DNA from: Lacimicrobium alkaliphilum
Lineage (GTDB): Bacteria > Pseudomonadota > Gammaproteobacteria > Enterobacterales > Alteromonadaceae
Assembly (NCBI RefSeq): GCF_002591895.1
Contig: NZ_NISX01000006.1
Span: 157,115-221,114, forward strand
DNA length: 64,000 nucleotides
Direction: 5' to 3'
Made by a program: the position numbers and the translations under genes
The notes under the pieces: generated by a model
What the model was told of the DNA's origin: nothing
What the model saw: only the letters and a program-made list of their open reading frames with translations
Database searches by the model: none
In this document: positions 43,989 to 52,273 of the stretch, one piece after another
Layout of the letters: the number at the start of each line of letters is the position of its first letter
Position numbering within the stretch: the first letter of the stretch is position 1

Positions 43989-44912
43989 ATGAAAAAGACA
44001 ACGATTGCACTGGCTTTATCCGCTCTGGTAGCAGGCAGCGCGGGCGCAGCAACGGACATGCAGGAACTGCATAAAGAACTGGAAATTATGCAAAGTATTA
44101 TGCAGACGGCTCTTGAGCAGAACAGTAAAGACGAAAAATTAAAGGTTCGCGATCTGGATGCCACCTATCTTGACGGATACGGTGTGGTGTTTGAAATCGC
44201 TGCGGCTGGGGGTAACCGTATTTTCCGTTTTAATTTTGGTGAGTTATTTGAGGGGCTGGCACCTAATCCGCCCATGCCACCCTCACCCGGTGGCGAGAAT
44301 GGTGATTTTGAGATTAACCTTGATTTCGATGAGCAGACCATAGAAGAGAATATCGAATATGCTATGGAGCAGGCCTCAGAAGTGTGGCAGCAGGTGGCCG
44401 AGAAAACACAGCGACTTAAATCAGAGGTTCGTGAACTGGCCTGGGAGATGCGGGAAAATGAACGCAGGCTAACGGACCTGAGGTTCGAAAAACGCCATGC
44501 CGATGAGCAGCGCCTGAAAGAAATTGAACAACAGAGTGCCGAATTGAGAAAAGAACTGCGTGAACTGGAGCAGAAAAAAGAAAAGCTGACCGCATCTGCC
44601 GAGAAAATGGAGCAGGAAAAGCGACAGCAAATAGCACTTAAGCGTCAGGCCAGACAACAACAGTACAAGAGCTTTCTGGCGCGCTTTGAAGACACCCTTG
44701 CCGATACACTGTGTAAGTATGGTAGTGGCCTGAAATCGTTGCCAGAGGATGAGTCGGTTTCCGTTGTACTTAAAGATTTTGTACAACAGGATGAGCGTGG
44801 TGATCGCCAGGATAAAATCTATATTTTCCGTCAGCAGGATATTACTGCCTGTGTTACCGGCAGGCTGGACAAAGACACGCTGTTAGGCAAAGTGAACACC
44901 TATCAGTTCTGA
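43989..44912 (+). CDS. Periplasmic coiled-coil protein of the sigma-factor operon (unknown)
   Basis: The ATG at 43989 has GAGG eight bases upstream and begins a clean signal peptide (MKKTTIALALSALVAGSAGA). The mature protein has a globular beta part (TYLDGYGVVFEIAAAGGNRI) and a proline-rich acidic link (NPPMPPSPGGENGDF). A long charged coiled coil follows (about residues 130-235, ELRKELRELEQKKEKLTASA). The C-terminal region holds two Cys (TLCKYGSG and DITACVTG). It may sense envelope conditions for the anti-sigma protein, whose periplasmic half is also a coiled coil. The family is unrecognised. Confidence 0.7.
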   Translation: MKKTTIALALSALVAGSAGAATDMQELHKELEIMQSIMQTALEQNSKDEKLKVRDLDATYLDGYGVVFEIAAAGGNRIFRFNFGELFEGLAPNPPMPPSPGGENGDFEINLDFDEQTIEENIEYAMEQASEVWQQVAEKTQRLKSEVRELAWEMRENERRLTDLRFEKRHADEQRLKEIEQQSAELRKELRELEQKKEKLTASAEKMEQEKRQQIALKRQARQQQYKSFLARFEDTLADTLCKYGSGLKSLPEDESVSVVLKDFVQQDERGDRQDKIYIFRQQDITACVTGRLDKDTLLGKVNTYQF

Positions 44913-45017
44913 AAACGAATATCTGTCCGGATTATATTCGGGAGCAGGGGCATCCTGTCATGACAAAACAGGCGTAACTGGTTAAGCTAGGGCAAAGTGT
45001 CCTTAATCGGAATCAAT

Positions 45018-46145
45018 ATGCCTTCAAAATCTGTCGTTATCAGTGGCAGTGGTCTGTGGACCCCGGAATACAAAATTACTAATGCCGAACTGGTAGAAAG
45101 TTATAACGCCTGGGCCGACCAGTACAATCAGCAACATCAGCATGAAATTGATCAGGGGGAACTAACAGGCAAACCCCAATCCAGTGTCGAATTTATCGAA
45201 AAGGCTTCAGGGATAAAAAGCCGCTATGTTTACGCCAAGGAGGGAGTGCTTGATATCAACCGTATGAAGCCCCGTTTTCCTGAGCGGAGTGATGACGAGT
45301 TATCTCAGCAGGCTGAGATTGCCCTGGCTGCGGCGAAAAAAGCGCTTAAAGCGGCAAATAAGCAGGCATCTGACATCGATGCAGTGATTGTCTCCTGTGC
45401 CTATACGCAACGTTCTTATCCGGCCATTGCCATAGAAGTGCAGGATGCGCTGGGTATTGAGGGCTTTGGTTTCGATATGCTGGTGGCCTGTTCGGCGGCG
45501 ACTTTTGGATTGCACCGGGCTTATGAGATGGTCAAAGCCGGTAGCGCGGGCGCGGTACTGGTGATCAATCCGGAACTGGTATCCCCCCAGGTGAATTACT
45601 GTGACCGGGACAGCCATTTTATTTTCGGTGATGTGGCCACGGCCATGGTGATCGAAGGGGCCGATACTGCAACCAGCGAACATCAGTTTGAAGTTCTGGG
45701 TACCAAAGCTGTGACAAAATATTCTAATAATATCCGTTCAAACTTTGGCTTTATGAGCCGGGCGCAGGATACGGATCCATATGCACCGGATAAGCTGTTT
45801 CATCAAAATGGTCGCAGTGTATTCAAAGAGGTCTGCCCCATGGCGGCCGCGCATTTAGAAGCGCATCTTCTCCAGTATGGCTTCACCACTGCGGATGTGC
45901 GGCGCTGGTGGCTGCACCAGGCCAATATCAATATGAACCTGCTGATCGTGAAGAAGCTGTTGGGTCGTGACGCCAGCGCTGACGAAGCGCCCATTGTGCT
46001 GGATGAATACGCCAATACGGCTTCAGCGGGTTCGATGATAGCGTTTAATCTGCATCATCAGGATCTGCAATCCGGTGATATTGGTGTGCTGTGCTCCTTT
46101 GGTGCCGGTTATTCCATTGGCTCTCTGGTGATTAAAAAGCGCTAA
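45018..46145 (+). CDS. beta-ketoacyl-ACP synthase III-like (FabH family) enzyme
   Basis: The 375-residue thiolase-fold condensing enzyme has its catalytic Cys in DMLVACSAATFGLHRAYEM near residue 155, its His in WWLHQANINMNLLIVKKLLG and its Asn in DEYANTASAGSMIAFNL. It is about 50 residues longer than FabH of E. coli (317). The extra stretch at residues 25-80 places it with FabH-like paralogues that accept longer acyl-CoA primers. Whether it primes fatty acid synthesis or another lipid pathway cannot be read. The ATG at 45018 is preferred over the GTG at 44997. It stands alone, 105 bp after the coiled-coil gene. Confidence 0.85.
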   Translation: MPSKSVVISGSGLWTPEYKITNAELVESYNAWADQYNQQHQHEIDQGELTGKPQSSVEFIEKASGIKSRYVYAKEGVLDINRMKPRFPERSDDELSQQAEIALAAAKKALKAANKQASDIDAVIVSCAYTQRSYPAIAIEVQDALGIEGFGFDMLVACSAATFGLHRAYEMVKAGSAGAVLVINPELVSPQVNYCDRDSHFIFGDVATAMVIEGADTATSEHQFEVLGTKAVTKYSNNIRSNFGFMSRAQDTDPYAPDKLFHQNGRSVFKEVCPMAAAHLEAHLLQYGFTTADVRRWWLHQANINMNLLIVKKLLGRDASADEAPIVLDEYANTASAGSMIAFNLHHQDLQSGDIGVLCSFGAGYSIGSLVIKKR

Positions 46146-46156
46146 GCACAAGAATA

Positions 46157-46185
46157 CCGGGGCGGGTAATTTGTGTCAGCCCCGG
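46157..46185. terminator. Hairpin between convergent fabH-like and metallophosphoesterase genes
   Basis: CCGGGGC (46157-46163) and GCCCCGG (46179-46185) form a perfect 7-bp GC stem with a 15-base loop. No T-run follows. It is placed to end both convergent transcripts. Confidence 0.5.
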
Positions 46186-46205
46186 AACCTCTCATCAAGC
46201 TTGCT

Positions 46206-47081
46206 TCACAGCGTAAATTGATAATCATGACGGGTAAGCGGCTGGGGCTCTCCCACTGCATAGGTCTCTACCGTCACTTTCCCTGAGCGGCTTACGCTGA
46301 ATACTCTGAACATTGGCGAATGGTTGCTGGCATCAGGTATTTTGGTGCGCTCCAGAGCCGGAATGTGCAGGTAATGCACACCATCTTTCTGTTTGGAATG
46401 TACGACTCTGTCCATATCCATATGCAAATCACCTGAGATGATTGCACCAAGATTCGGCTGCGTAGCGACTTCAGCAAAACGAGGATGGGTAATCCCCTTA
46501 TCTGCCCGTTCAGGGTAAATACCAGTCTGAGCGCCATGTACTACCAGTAATACCGGTTTGGGATGCAGGCGTTGTAATTGTTTAAGTAACCACTTAATGC
46601 CCTGATCATTAAAATCCCGGCCATGATCCGGTGAGGCCATCACCAGTGCTACAGAATCAAATTCCAAAACATACTTGCTTGACTCAATAGCAGGCTTACC
46701 CTGATTCCATTGACTGGCGAAGTCCAGAAAGCGTTCAACGGCGTTTTCAGCATTATGCTCTTCATTACCCATGATGGGGTAAAAGGGCAACTCAAGACGC
46801 TGTAACACCGGAGTGATATTCTGATACTGAATCATGGTGCCTTTGTGGGGCAGGTCACCCACACCTATTACAAAATCGAGTTTACGTTGCTCTGCCAGCC
46901 GGTTTACATCCTCAACGGCGCGGATCAGGTTAGGAAATTCAGGCAGAGGCTTGGGCTCGGCATCGCCTAATACGGCAAAGCGCACGGTTACTTCCTGTTC
47001 CTTGTCGGTGTCAGCCTGGGCGCTGCTGAGTAACATCAGCTTTCCGAGTAAAACCGCCAGCAGCAGTGTGAGTCGTTTCAT
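46206..47081 (-). CDS. Secreted calcineurin-like metallophosphoesterase
   Basis: The 291-residue protein has a signal peptide (LTLLLAVLLGKLMLLSSAQA) and a metallophosphoesterase fold: VRFAVLGDAEPKPLPEF (first Asp), FVIGVGDLPHKGTM (metal Asp), YPIMGNEEHNAENA (Asn/His), LLVVHGAQTGIYPERA (His) and GAIISGDLHMDMDRV. The usual GDxHG and GNHE motifs are slightly altered (GDAEP, GNEEH). It acts in the periplasm on phosphate esters, substrate unknown. It follows a TonB receptor gene on the same strand by 142 bp. The receptor has a Pho-box-like repeat, which suggests organophosphate scavenging. Confidence 0.84.
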   Translation of the reverse strand: MKRLTLLLAVLLGKLMLLSSAQADTDKEQEVTVRFAVLGDAEPKPLPEFPNLIRAVEDVNRLAEQRKLDFVIGVGDLPHKGTMIQYQNITPVLQRLELPFYPIMGNEEHNAENAVERFLDFASQWNQGKPAIESSKYVLEFDSVALVMASPDHGRDFNDQGIKWLLKQLQRLHPKPVLLVVHGAQTGIYPERADKGITHPRFAEVATQPNLGAIISGDLHMDMDRVVHSKQKDGVHYLHIPALERTKIPDASNHSPMFRVFSVSRSGKVTVETYAVGEPQPLTRHDYQFTL

Positions 47082-47106
47082 TTTATTGCTTATCCATTGT
47101 GTTAAT

Positions 47107-47124
47107 GCCCCTGATAGCAGGGGC
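47107..47124 (-). terminator. Short GC hairpin between the receptor and phosphoesterase genes
   Basis: GCCCCTG, loop ATAG, CAGGGGC is a perfect 7-bp stem in the 142-bp spacer. Without a T-run it may serve partial termination or mRNA processing that lowers expression of the downstream gene. Confidence 0.45.
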
Positions 47125-47223
47125 GAATTGCCGGACCTGGCAGTCAGTATCTCTGATCTGTCCGTCTTTGTACCTGACGCCAGTGCGGCCTGTTTATTGA
47201 TACCCGGAATCAGCCTGTTGCCG

Positions 47224-49932
47224 TTACATCTTCCAGGTGAAGCCTAATTCAAAGGTACGGCCATATTCTTCATACTGGGCATTGCGGCTGCGCTGGTTAA
47301 AATAGGCGTAAAAGGGCTCATCAGTAATATTGATGGCGTTCAGATACAAATGCATATCCTCGCTGATGTAGTATTTTCCGGAGAAATCCAGCTGTTGGTG
47401 GCTGTCTTCCATTAACAGCATATCACCGTCGACCTCCTCCAGATTCTCACTCTTGTGTGTCATGGTCAGGCGCAGACTCCAGTGATTGTCCTCATAACCC
47501 AGTGTGAAGTTGCCGACCCGGTCAGACTGATTGGGCAGAGACGTTTCAAAACGTTCGCCGTCTAACAGGGTCACGGCCTCTGAGTCTGAAAAGGTGGCGT
47601 TGGCGGCCAGCAACAGACCGCTATCAAAGGTTTTTACCCAGGCCAGCTCAATACCCTGCAATTTGGCATCTTCACCGTTAATGGGCTGAACGACTTCATC
47701 AAAGCCATCCCACTCGGGTAAATCTGCCACATCGGCAAAAATAACGAAGTTACTGATATCTTTGTAGAAGTAACCCGCCGACAGCACGCCTATACCACCG
47801 GGGTAGTATTCTAAGGTGAGGTCAATATTATCTGACTCGAAGGGCTTCAGTTCCGGGTTACCCACTTCGGCTTCACGCTCAGTATCGAACCCGCCTTCAT
47901 CATTTTCTTCGGTTTTGGATTCGATGATCTGAAAGGCGGCCGATTCCTCAAATTTTGGCCGGGCTACAGTCTGCGTGTAAGCAAAACGCGCCAGCATGTT
48001 ATCACTGATGGCGTAACGCATATTCAGACTGGGCAACAGATAGTCGTAATTTTGCTCAGCTATCCAGGGAGTATTGACGACCTGTTCGATATCATTGAGT
48101 TCATCTTCAATCAGTTCAACCCGTTGTCCGGAGGTGCTGAAGTCGGTTTTTTCATAACGCAGACCTGCCACGATACGCAGGTTGTCCATGTCGATTTTAC
48201 CCATCAGATAGGCGGCAAAGATATCCTCCTCATTGACAAAAGACTCCCCGTTGGACTCGATCTCTGAGTCCAGTTTCGCAATCTCAAAGCCACTGCGGCT
48301 GGTATTGAAATAGCTTCGCAATGCGGCTTTATCCAGGCCCTGACCAAAATCTCCCAGACCCCAGTCCGGCGTCTCGTCTGCGAACATACCCGGGTCAATA
48401 TCATCAAAGTCACCGTCAAAGAAGGTAACATTGGTATTCTGTTGCTTTTCGCGGTTGCGGTATTTGCTACCAAACTTGATTTGTGCAGCATGGCCGGAGA
48501 ACGTCAGATCGCGGGCGATATCAACTTTAATGCTGTATTCCTGATCCTCAGCCTGGTTACTGGCAAATTCAATTTCATCCAGTTCATAGTTACTTAGCTG
48601 TGAAACGCCGGCTTCCTGTTCAACATAAGGGATCTGATCGAGCAGATCAGAGTTAATCGCGAAGCCGTCTGTTTTAAACACATAGTAAAGGGCATCTGGT
48701 TCGTCTTCGGAAGACTCGGAATAGCCCGCCTGATAGGTGAGCAGCCATTGATCGAGCTGGTGTTCGGCACCGGCGGTTACTGAGAAAATCTGCTGCTCTT
48801 CAAAACGGTCTTTAGACTCGCGCTCGACTTCTGAATCTTCACCATCGAAAACAAAGATATTTGCCTGTCTGAATTCGGTATCGGAAAACTCACTGTACAG
48901 GGTGCGCAGGTAATACTGGTTGTTAAAGTCCGGGCGATAATCCAGGTTCAGTGCAGCGCCCAATCGTTCCCGGTTAACCGTGTAATGGCGCTGCTCCAGT
49001 TCATCTTCACCGTTTGTTTCGATATTGTCTGAGCCAAAATCGCGGTCAAACCAGGATACGGCTGTGGCAATGCCCAGCACATCCTGCTTGCCAGCCAGAT
49101 CGTAGCGATTGGTGTAACTGGCAGAAACTTTCGGGCTGGTTTGATCCCGTAACTGATTCTGGCTGCCTTGCACTGTAAGGCTGGCTGACTGACCGGCGCG
49201 ATCAAAGGCACTGAGACTCTTCACTTCAATGCTGCCGCCGATGGCATCTGCGTCCATGTCCGGGGTGACCGTCTTAGAAACCTCAAGCCCTTCCACCAGC
49301 TCAGAGGGGAATACATCCAGCGCCACCGAACGCACACCGGCTTCCGGAGAAGGAATGTTAACGCCATTAACCGTAACATTGTTCAGGTTGGGATCCAGCC
49401 CGCGGATCCCGACAAAACGGCCTTCACCCTGATCTCTCTCAATCGACAACCCCGGCAGACGTTGCAGCGCTTCAGCCACATTCTGATCCGGAAACTGACC
49501 GATGGCATCGGAGGAGACAATGGACTTAATGCTGTCGGCACTGCGCTGCATATTCAGAGCACCAGCCTGACCTGCCCGTTGCCCGTAAACCACTACATCC
49601 TCAATCGGTGAGCGGTTATCACTTAAGGTAAATTCACCAGTGCGGGTCTGATTTTCCGCAATGGTGATGGTTTTTGTTACGGGCGCAGTGCCCAGGTAGG
49701 AGATTTCCAGCGTGTAGGTCCCGGCATCCAGATTGGTAAAACGAAAACTGCCGTCACGCCGGGTTGTGGTGGTCAGATTGAGCTCCTTTAGCCTTACCTG
49801 AGCCCCCTCAAAGTAAACCTGTTTGGCGCTATCACTGAGTTTGCCGACAAAGCTGCCCTGGTCGGCGAAGGCGCCGGTGCTGATGAGTGCAGCCACGCAG
49901 GCTGTGGTGAGTGTGGATAATCTGTGTTGCAT
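47224..49932 (-). CDS. TonB-dependent receptor with carboxypeptidase-regulatory-like N-terminal domain
   Basis: I take the ATG at 49932 (AGGA upstream), giving 902 residues with a signal peptide (LTTACVAALISTGAFA). Residues 25-110 form a CarboxypepD_reg-like beta sandwich (GSFRFTNLDAGTYTLEISYL). The plug follows with VVYGQRAGQAGALNMQRSAD, IGQFPDQNVAEALQRLPGLS and GRFVGIRGLDPNLNNVTVNG. A long beta-barrel ends in RTFELGFTWKM. The FPDQNVAEALQRLPG plug type is common in large receptors for oligosaccharides or phosphorylated compounds in Alteromonadales. A periplasmic phosphoesterase gene lies downstream and a Pho-box-like repeat lies 57 bp before the ATG. Uptake of a phosphate-containing ligand is inferred. 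Confidence 0.9.
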   Translation of the reverse strand: MQHRLSTLTTACVAALISTGAFADQGSFVGKLSDSAKQVYFEGAQVRLKELNLTTTTRRDGSFRFTNLDAGTYTLEISYLGTAPVTKTITIAENQTRTGEFTLSDNRSPIEDVVVYGQRAGQAGALNMQRSADSIKSIVSSDAIGQFPDQNVAEALQRLPGLSIERDQGEGRFVGIRGLDPNLNNVTVNGVNIPSPEAGVRSVALDVFPSELVEGLEVSKTVTPDMDADAIGGSIEVKSLSAFDRAGQSASLTVQGSQNQLRDQTSPKVSASYTNRYDLAGKQDVLGIATAVSWFDRDFGSDNIETNGEDELEQRHYTVNRERLGAALNLDYRPDFNNQYYLRTLYSEFSDTEFRQANIFVFDGEDSEVERESKDRFEEQQIFSVTAGAEHQLDQWLLTYQAGYSESSEDEPDALYYVFKTDGFAINSDLLDQIPYVEQEAGVSQLSNYELDEIEFASNQAEDQEYSIKVDIARDLTFSGHAAQIKFGSKYRNREKQQNTNVTFFDGDFDDIDPGMFADETPDWGLGDFGQGLDKAALRSYFNTSRSGFEIAKLDSEIESNGESFVNEEDIFAAYLMGKIDMDNLRIVAGLRYEKTDFSTSGQRVELIEDELNDIEQVVNTPWIAEQNYDYLLPSLNMRYAISDNMLARFAYTQTVARPKFEESAAFQIIESKTEENDEGGFDTEREAEVGNPELKPFESDNIDLTLEYYPGGIGVLSAGYFYKDISNFVIFADVADLPEWDGFDEVVQPINGEDAKLQGIELAWVKTFDSGLLLAANATFSDSEAVTLLDGERFETSLPNQSDRVGNFTLGYEDNHWSLRLTMTHKSENLEEVDGDMLLMEDSHQQLDFSGKYYISEDMHLYLNAINITDEPFYAYFNQRSRNAQYEEYGRTFELGFTWKM

Positions 49933-49988
49933 CGCTGTGCGTCCTGTTTTTCTGTATGAACTTGATGCAGGCACGCTAAAGAACAAGG

Positions 49989-50021
49989 ATGACGGATTTA
50001 TGAAAGATTTATGGCCAGACT
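49989..50021 (-). promoter_or_regulatory. Candidate Pho box upstream of the TonB receptor gene
   Basis: On the minus strand the order is TGGCCAT-AAAT-CTTTCAT-AAAT-CCGTCAT. These are seven-base units spaced 11 bases apart, two of which match CTGTCAT at six of seven positions with A/T-rich linkers, as PhoB sites require. It lies 57 bp before the receptor ATG, nearly the same distance as the ppk1 site. The rest of the gene-free stretch 49933-50241 shows nothing further. Confidence 0.6.
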
Positions 50022-50241
50022 AAGACAGACGGTGTCTCAGAGCGGGTTTTGTATTTATTCCGGGTCTGTGTGAGCTTTTCTGACCCGGTAAAATGGCCCG
50101 CTGTACGAGCGATGTGAGAGCGATGCAGGCAGGTGGAAGCTGCGAACGTCATCAGGTTGTCATCTGGCTGAGCTAATTTGACCCTGATGAGAAGTGTTCT
50201 GTGTCGTTATTCTGATAGAACACCGTTTACTGGGCAATATT

Positions 50242-51171
50242 ATGAACTTTTCCTTACTAAGACTGCATCCGCAAATGCTGCTTGTCAGTGGCTTCGCCAT
50301 CGCCCTGGCTATTGTTCTGAGCTTTAGCATTGGGGACCTGAAACATTCGCATCAGATTGAATGGCTGGACGTAGTAGGAGAAGGCGGGATTGTACTGCTG
50401 ACCATCCTCTGGCAGTTGTTTTTGCTGATTAGTCGGCCATCGGGTCGGGTAACCACGTTGCTGACCATTGGTCTGTGTTGCTTTATGTTTTCCAGCCTGC
50501 TGGACGCTCTGGATGAATTTATTCATTACCCGGAGCAAGCCTGGCTGCCTTTGTTTGAATCGGTTCCGGCCCCTTTTGGTATGATTCTGATGACATGGGG
50601 GTTGTATCAGTGGCATCAGGAAATGCTCACCCTGAATGCGCAGTTGCGTCGCCGCGAGGCGGATGTGCGGGAACATGGCCGGGTGGATCTGGTGACCCGT
50701 TTATACCGGGCCGATTATATGCGTGAGCAAATTAACCAGCTTTTAAATAAGCGCAATACCAACTTTTGTGTGGCGCTGGTGGATATCGACCAGTTTGATG
50801 CCTTTAACCGCCGTTTTGGTCATCCTGAAGGAGATCGGTTATTGCGCGAGATTGCCGAACTGATCCTGATGAATGTGCGTCAAAGTGATCTGGTCTGCCG
50901 TTATGCCGGTGACCGTTTTATTTTACTGATGCCTGATCTGCCTCTTAAACGAGCCCGGCAGCAGGTGCAGCAAATTGCCAGCGCGGTTAAACATCTGGCT
51001 TTTAAAACCGGTAATCAGGCGGTATTTCATACCCTCACCACCGCAGTAGCCGCAGCGCAGGAGAACGAGTCTTGTGCTTCATTGTTGTTGCGGGTGAATC
51101 AGCGCCTTGAACAGGACAAGCAATACAGCGGGGAAAAGCAACGTGCGCCGTTATATCACGCAGGCAGATAA
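50242..51171 (+). CDS. Membrane GGDEF-domain protein with degenerate active site
   Basis: The 309 residues from the ATG at 50242 have about four N-terminal helices (residues 10-115, for example LLVSGFAIALAIVLSF and GIVLLTILWQLFLLI). A short coil and a GGDEF domain from about residue 150 follow. The domain core is VALVDIDQFDAFNRRFGHPE and QSDLVCRYAGDRFILLMPDL. The signature GG(D/E)EF reads AGDRF, losing the first Gly and the Glu needed for metal and GTP. RQSD lies five residues before it, in the exact place of the RxxD product-inhibition site. It may bind c-di-GMP rather than make it. The next gene overlaps it by 29 bp. Confidence 0.85.
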   Translation: MNFSLLRLHPQMLLVSGFAIALAIVLSFSIGDLKHSHQIEWLDVVGEGGIVLLTILWQLFLLISRPSGRVTTLLTIGLCCFMFSSLLDALDEFIHYPEQAWLPLFESVPAPFGMILMTWGLYQWHQEMLTLNAQLRRREADVREHGRVDLVTRLYRADYMREQINQLLNKRNTNFCVALVDIDQFDAFNRRFGHPEGDRLLREIAELILMNVRQSDLVCRYAGDRFILLMPDLPLKRARQQVQQIASAVKHLAFKTGNQAVFHTLTTAVAAAQENESCASLLLRVNQRLEQDKQYSGEKQRAPLYHAGR

Positions 51172-52156
51172 GTTTCTGCCCGCTCATGGTCTGGCCGCCT
51201 GCCTTGTGGATCTTGCTTGTCAGCGCCAGGTTAATCAGCACAAACTGCTGCGGGGAACCGGTATTTTCCGGGAAGATTTATTGCGCCCTGACTGCTATCT
51301 GAGTCTGTCGCAATTGATGCGACTGCTGAGCCAGTTTCAGCGGCTTATGCCCGGCCATGACAGTGCCTTTCAGCTCGGGCACCGGCTGTTTCCCGATTTC
51401 AGCGCCGAGGCTAATGCCATCCGTTACAGTAGCCATTTGTCCCAGGCTTTGCGTCTGCTAACCCGCTTTCGCCTGCAGCTGGCACCGCTGTTATTTGCGT
51501 ATCGTTATCGCCATAAGGGCTTCAGTTATTTGTTACTCAGCGATGCAGTGGGAATGGATAGCCGGCAATATCAGTTTGTGGTGGAGCTGTATTGTTGTCT
51601 GCTGGTGTCCGCCAGCCGTCATTTACTGGGTCAGCGGATGCCGTTTTGGTTTGAGTTTCCCTTTAGTCGCCCCCGGCATATTCAGGAATATGAAGAACAT
51701 CTGGGCTTAAGGCTGGCCTTTGACAGACCGGCGATGGCGATCCGGTTTGAGGAAAAGTGGCTGAGCCAGCCATTGCCTCAGGCCAGCGCGTTACGACAAC
51801 AACTGGCTTTGCAACAGATTCAGGCCAGCAGAGTGGTCAGGTATACCCTTGTGGAGGCGGTTTCGGGCTGTCTGCGACGCCAACGTCATGGCGGTTTGCA
51901 GGAGGTAGCTGATCGTCTGGAAATGAGCCCGGCAACACTCAAACGCAGACTTAAAGAACATAACTTACGTTTTTCTCAATTGCAGGACAGGGTCAATATG
52001 CAAGAGGCTCTTTATTTGTTGACCGTACAAGGTTTAAACAATGGAGAGGTGGCAGAGAAACTATCGTTTAACGATGTGCCGAACTTTCGCAGAGCCTGTA
52101 AGCGTTGGACAGGTTTAACGCCCAGCGAACTCAGGGCTTTGTCCCCAGGCTGCTGA
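51143..52156 (+). CDS. AraC-family transcriptional regulator overlapping the GGDEF gene
   Basis: The GTG at 51143 with GGGGAA upstream is the likely start, giving 337 residues beginning RRYITQADKFLPAHGLAACL. The N-terminal 220 residues follow the arabinose-binding-like OruR type: LSLSQLMRLLSQFQRLMPGH, AFQLGHRLFPDFSAEANAIR. The C-terminal HTH pair is VADRLEMSPATLKRRLKEHN and VAEKLSFNDVPNFRRACKRW, ending in TGLTPSELRAL. The first 29 bp lie inside the end of the GGDEF gene, so the two are translationally coupled and may form one signalling unit. Targets are unknown. Confidence 0.83.
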   Translation: MRRYITQADKFLPAHGLAACLVDLACQRQVNQHKLLRGTGIFREDLLRPDCYLSLSQLMRLLSQFQRLMPGHDSAFQLGHRLFPDFSAEANAIRYSSHLSQALRLLTRFRLQLAPLLFAYRYRHKGFSYLLLSDAVGMDSRQYQFVVELYCCLLVSASRHLLGQRMPFWFEFPFSRPRHIQEYEEHLGLRLAFDRPAMAIRFEEKWLSQPLPQASALRQQLALQQIQASRVVRYTLVEAVSGCLRRQRHGGLQEVADRLEMSPATLKRRLKEHNLRFSQLQDRVNMQEALYLLTVQGLNNGEVAEKLSFNDVPNFRRACKRWTGLTPSELRALSPGC

Positions 52157-52273
52157 CTTATGATCAGCGACAGTTTTATAGCCGGTTTAGTGAGGGCATC
52201 GACACGATCGTTGTAATTAACCGGCAGCTGGCTTAAGTTTACGACTGATAAAAACAACATCAAAGGAAAGAAT

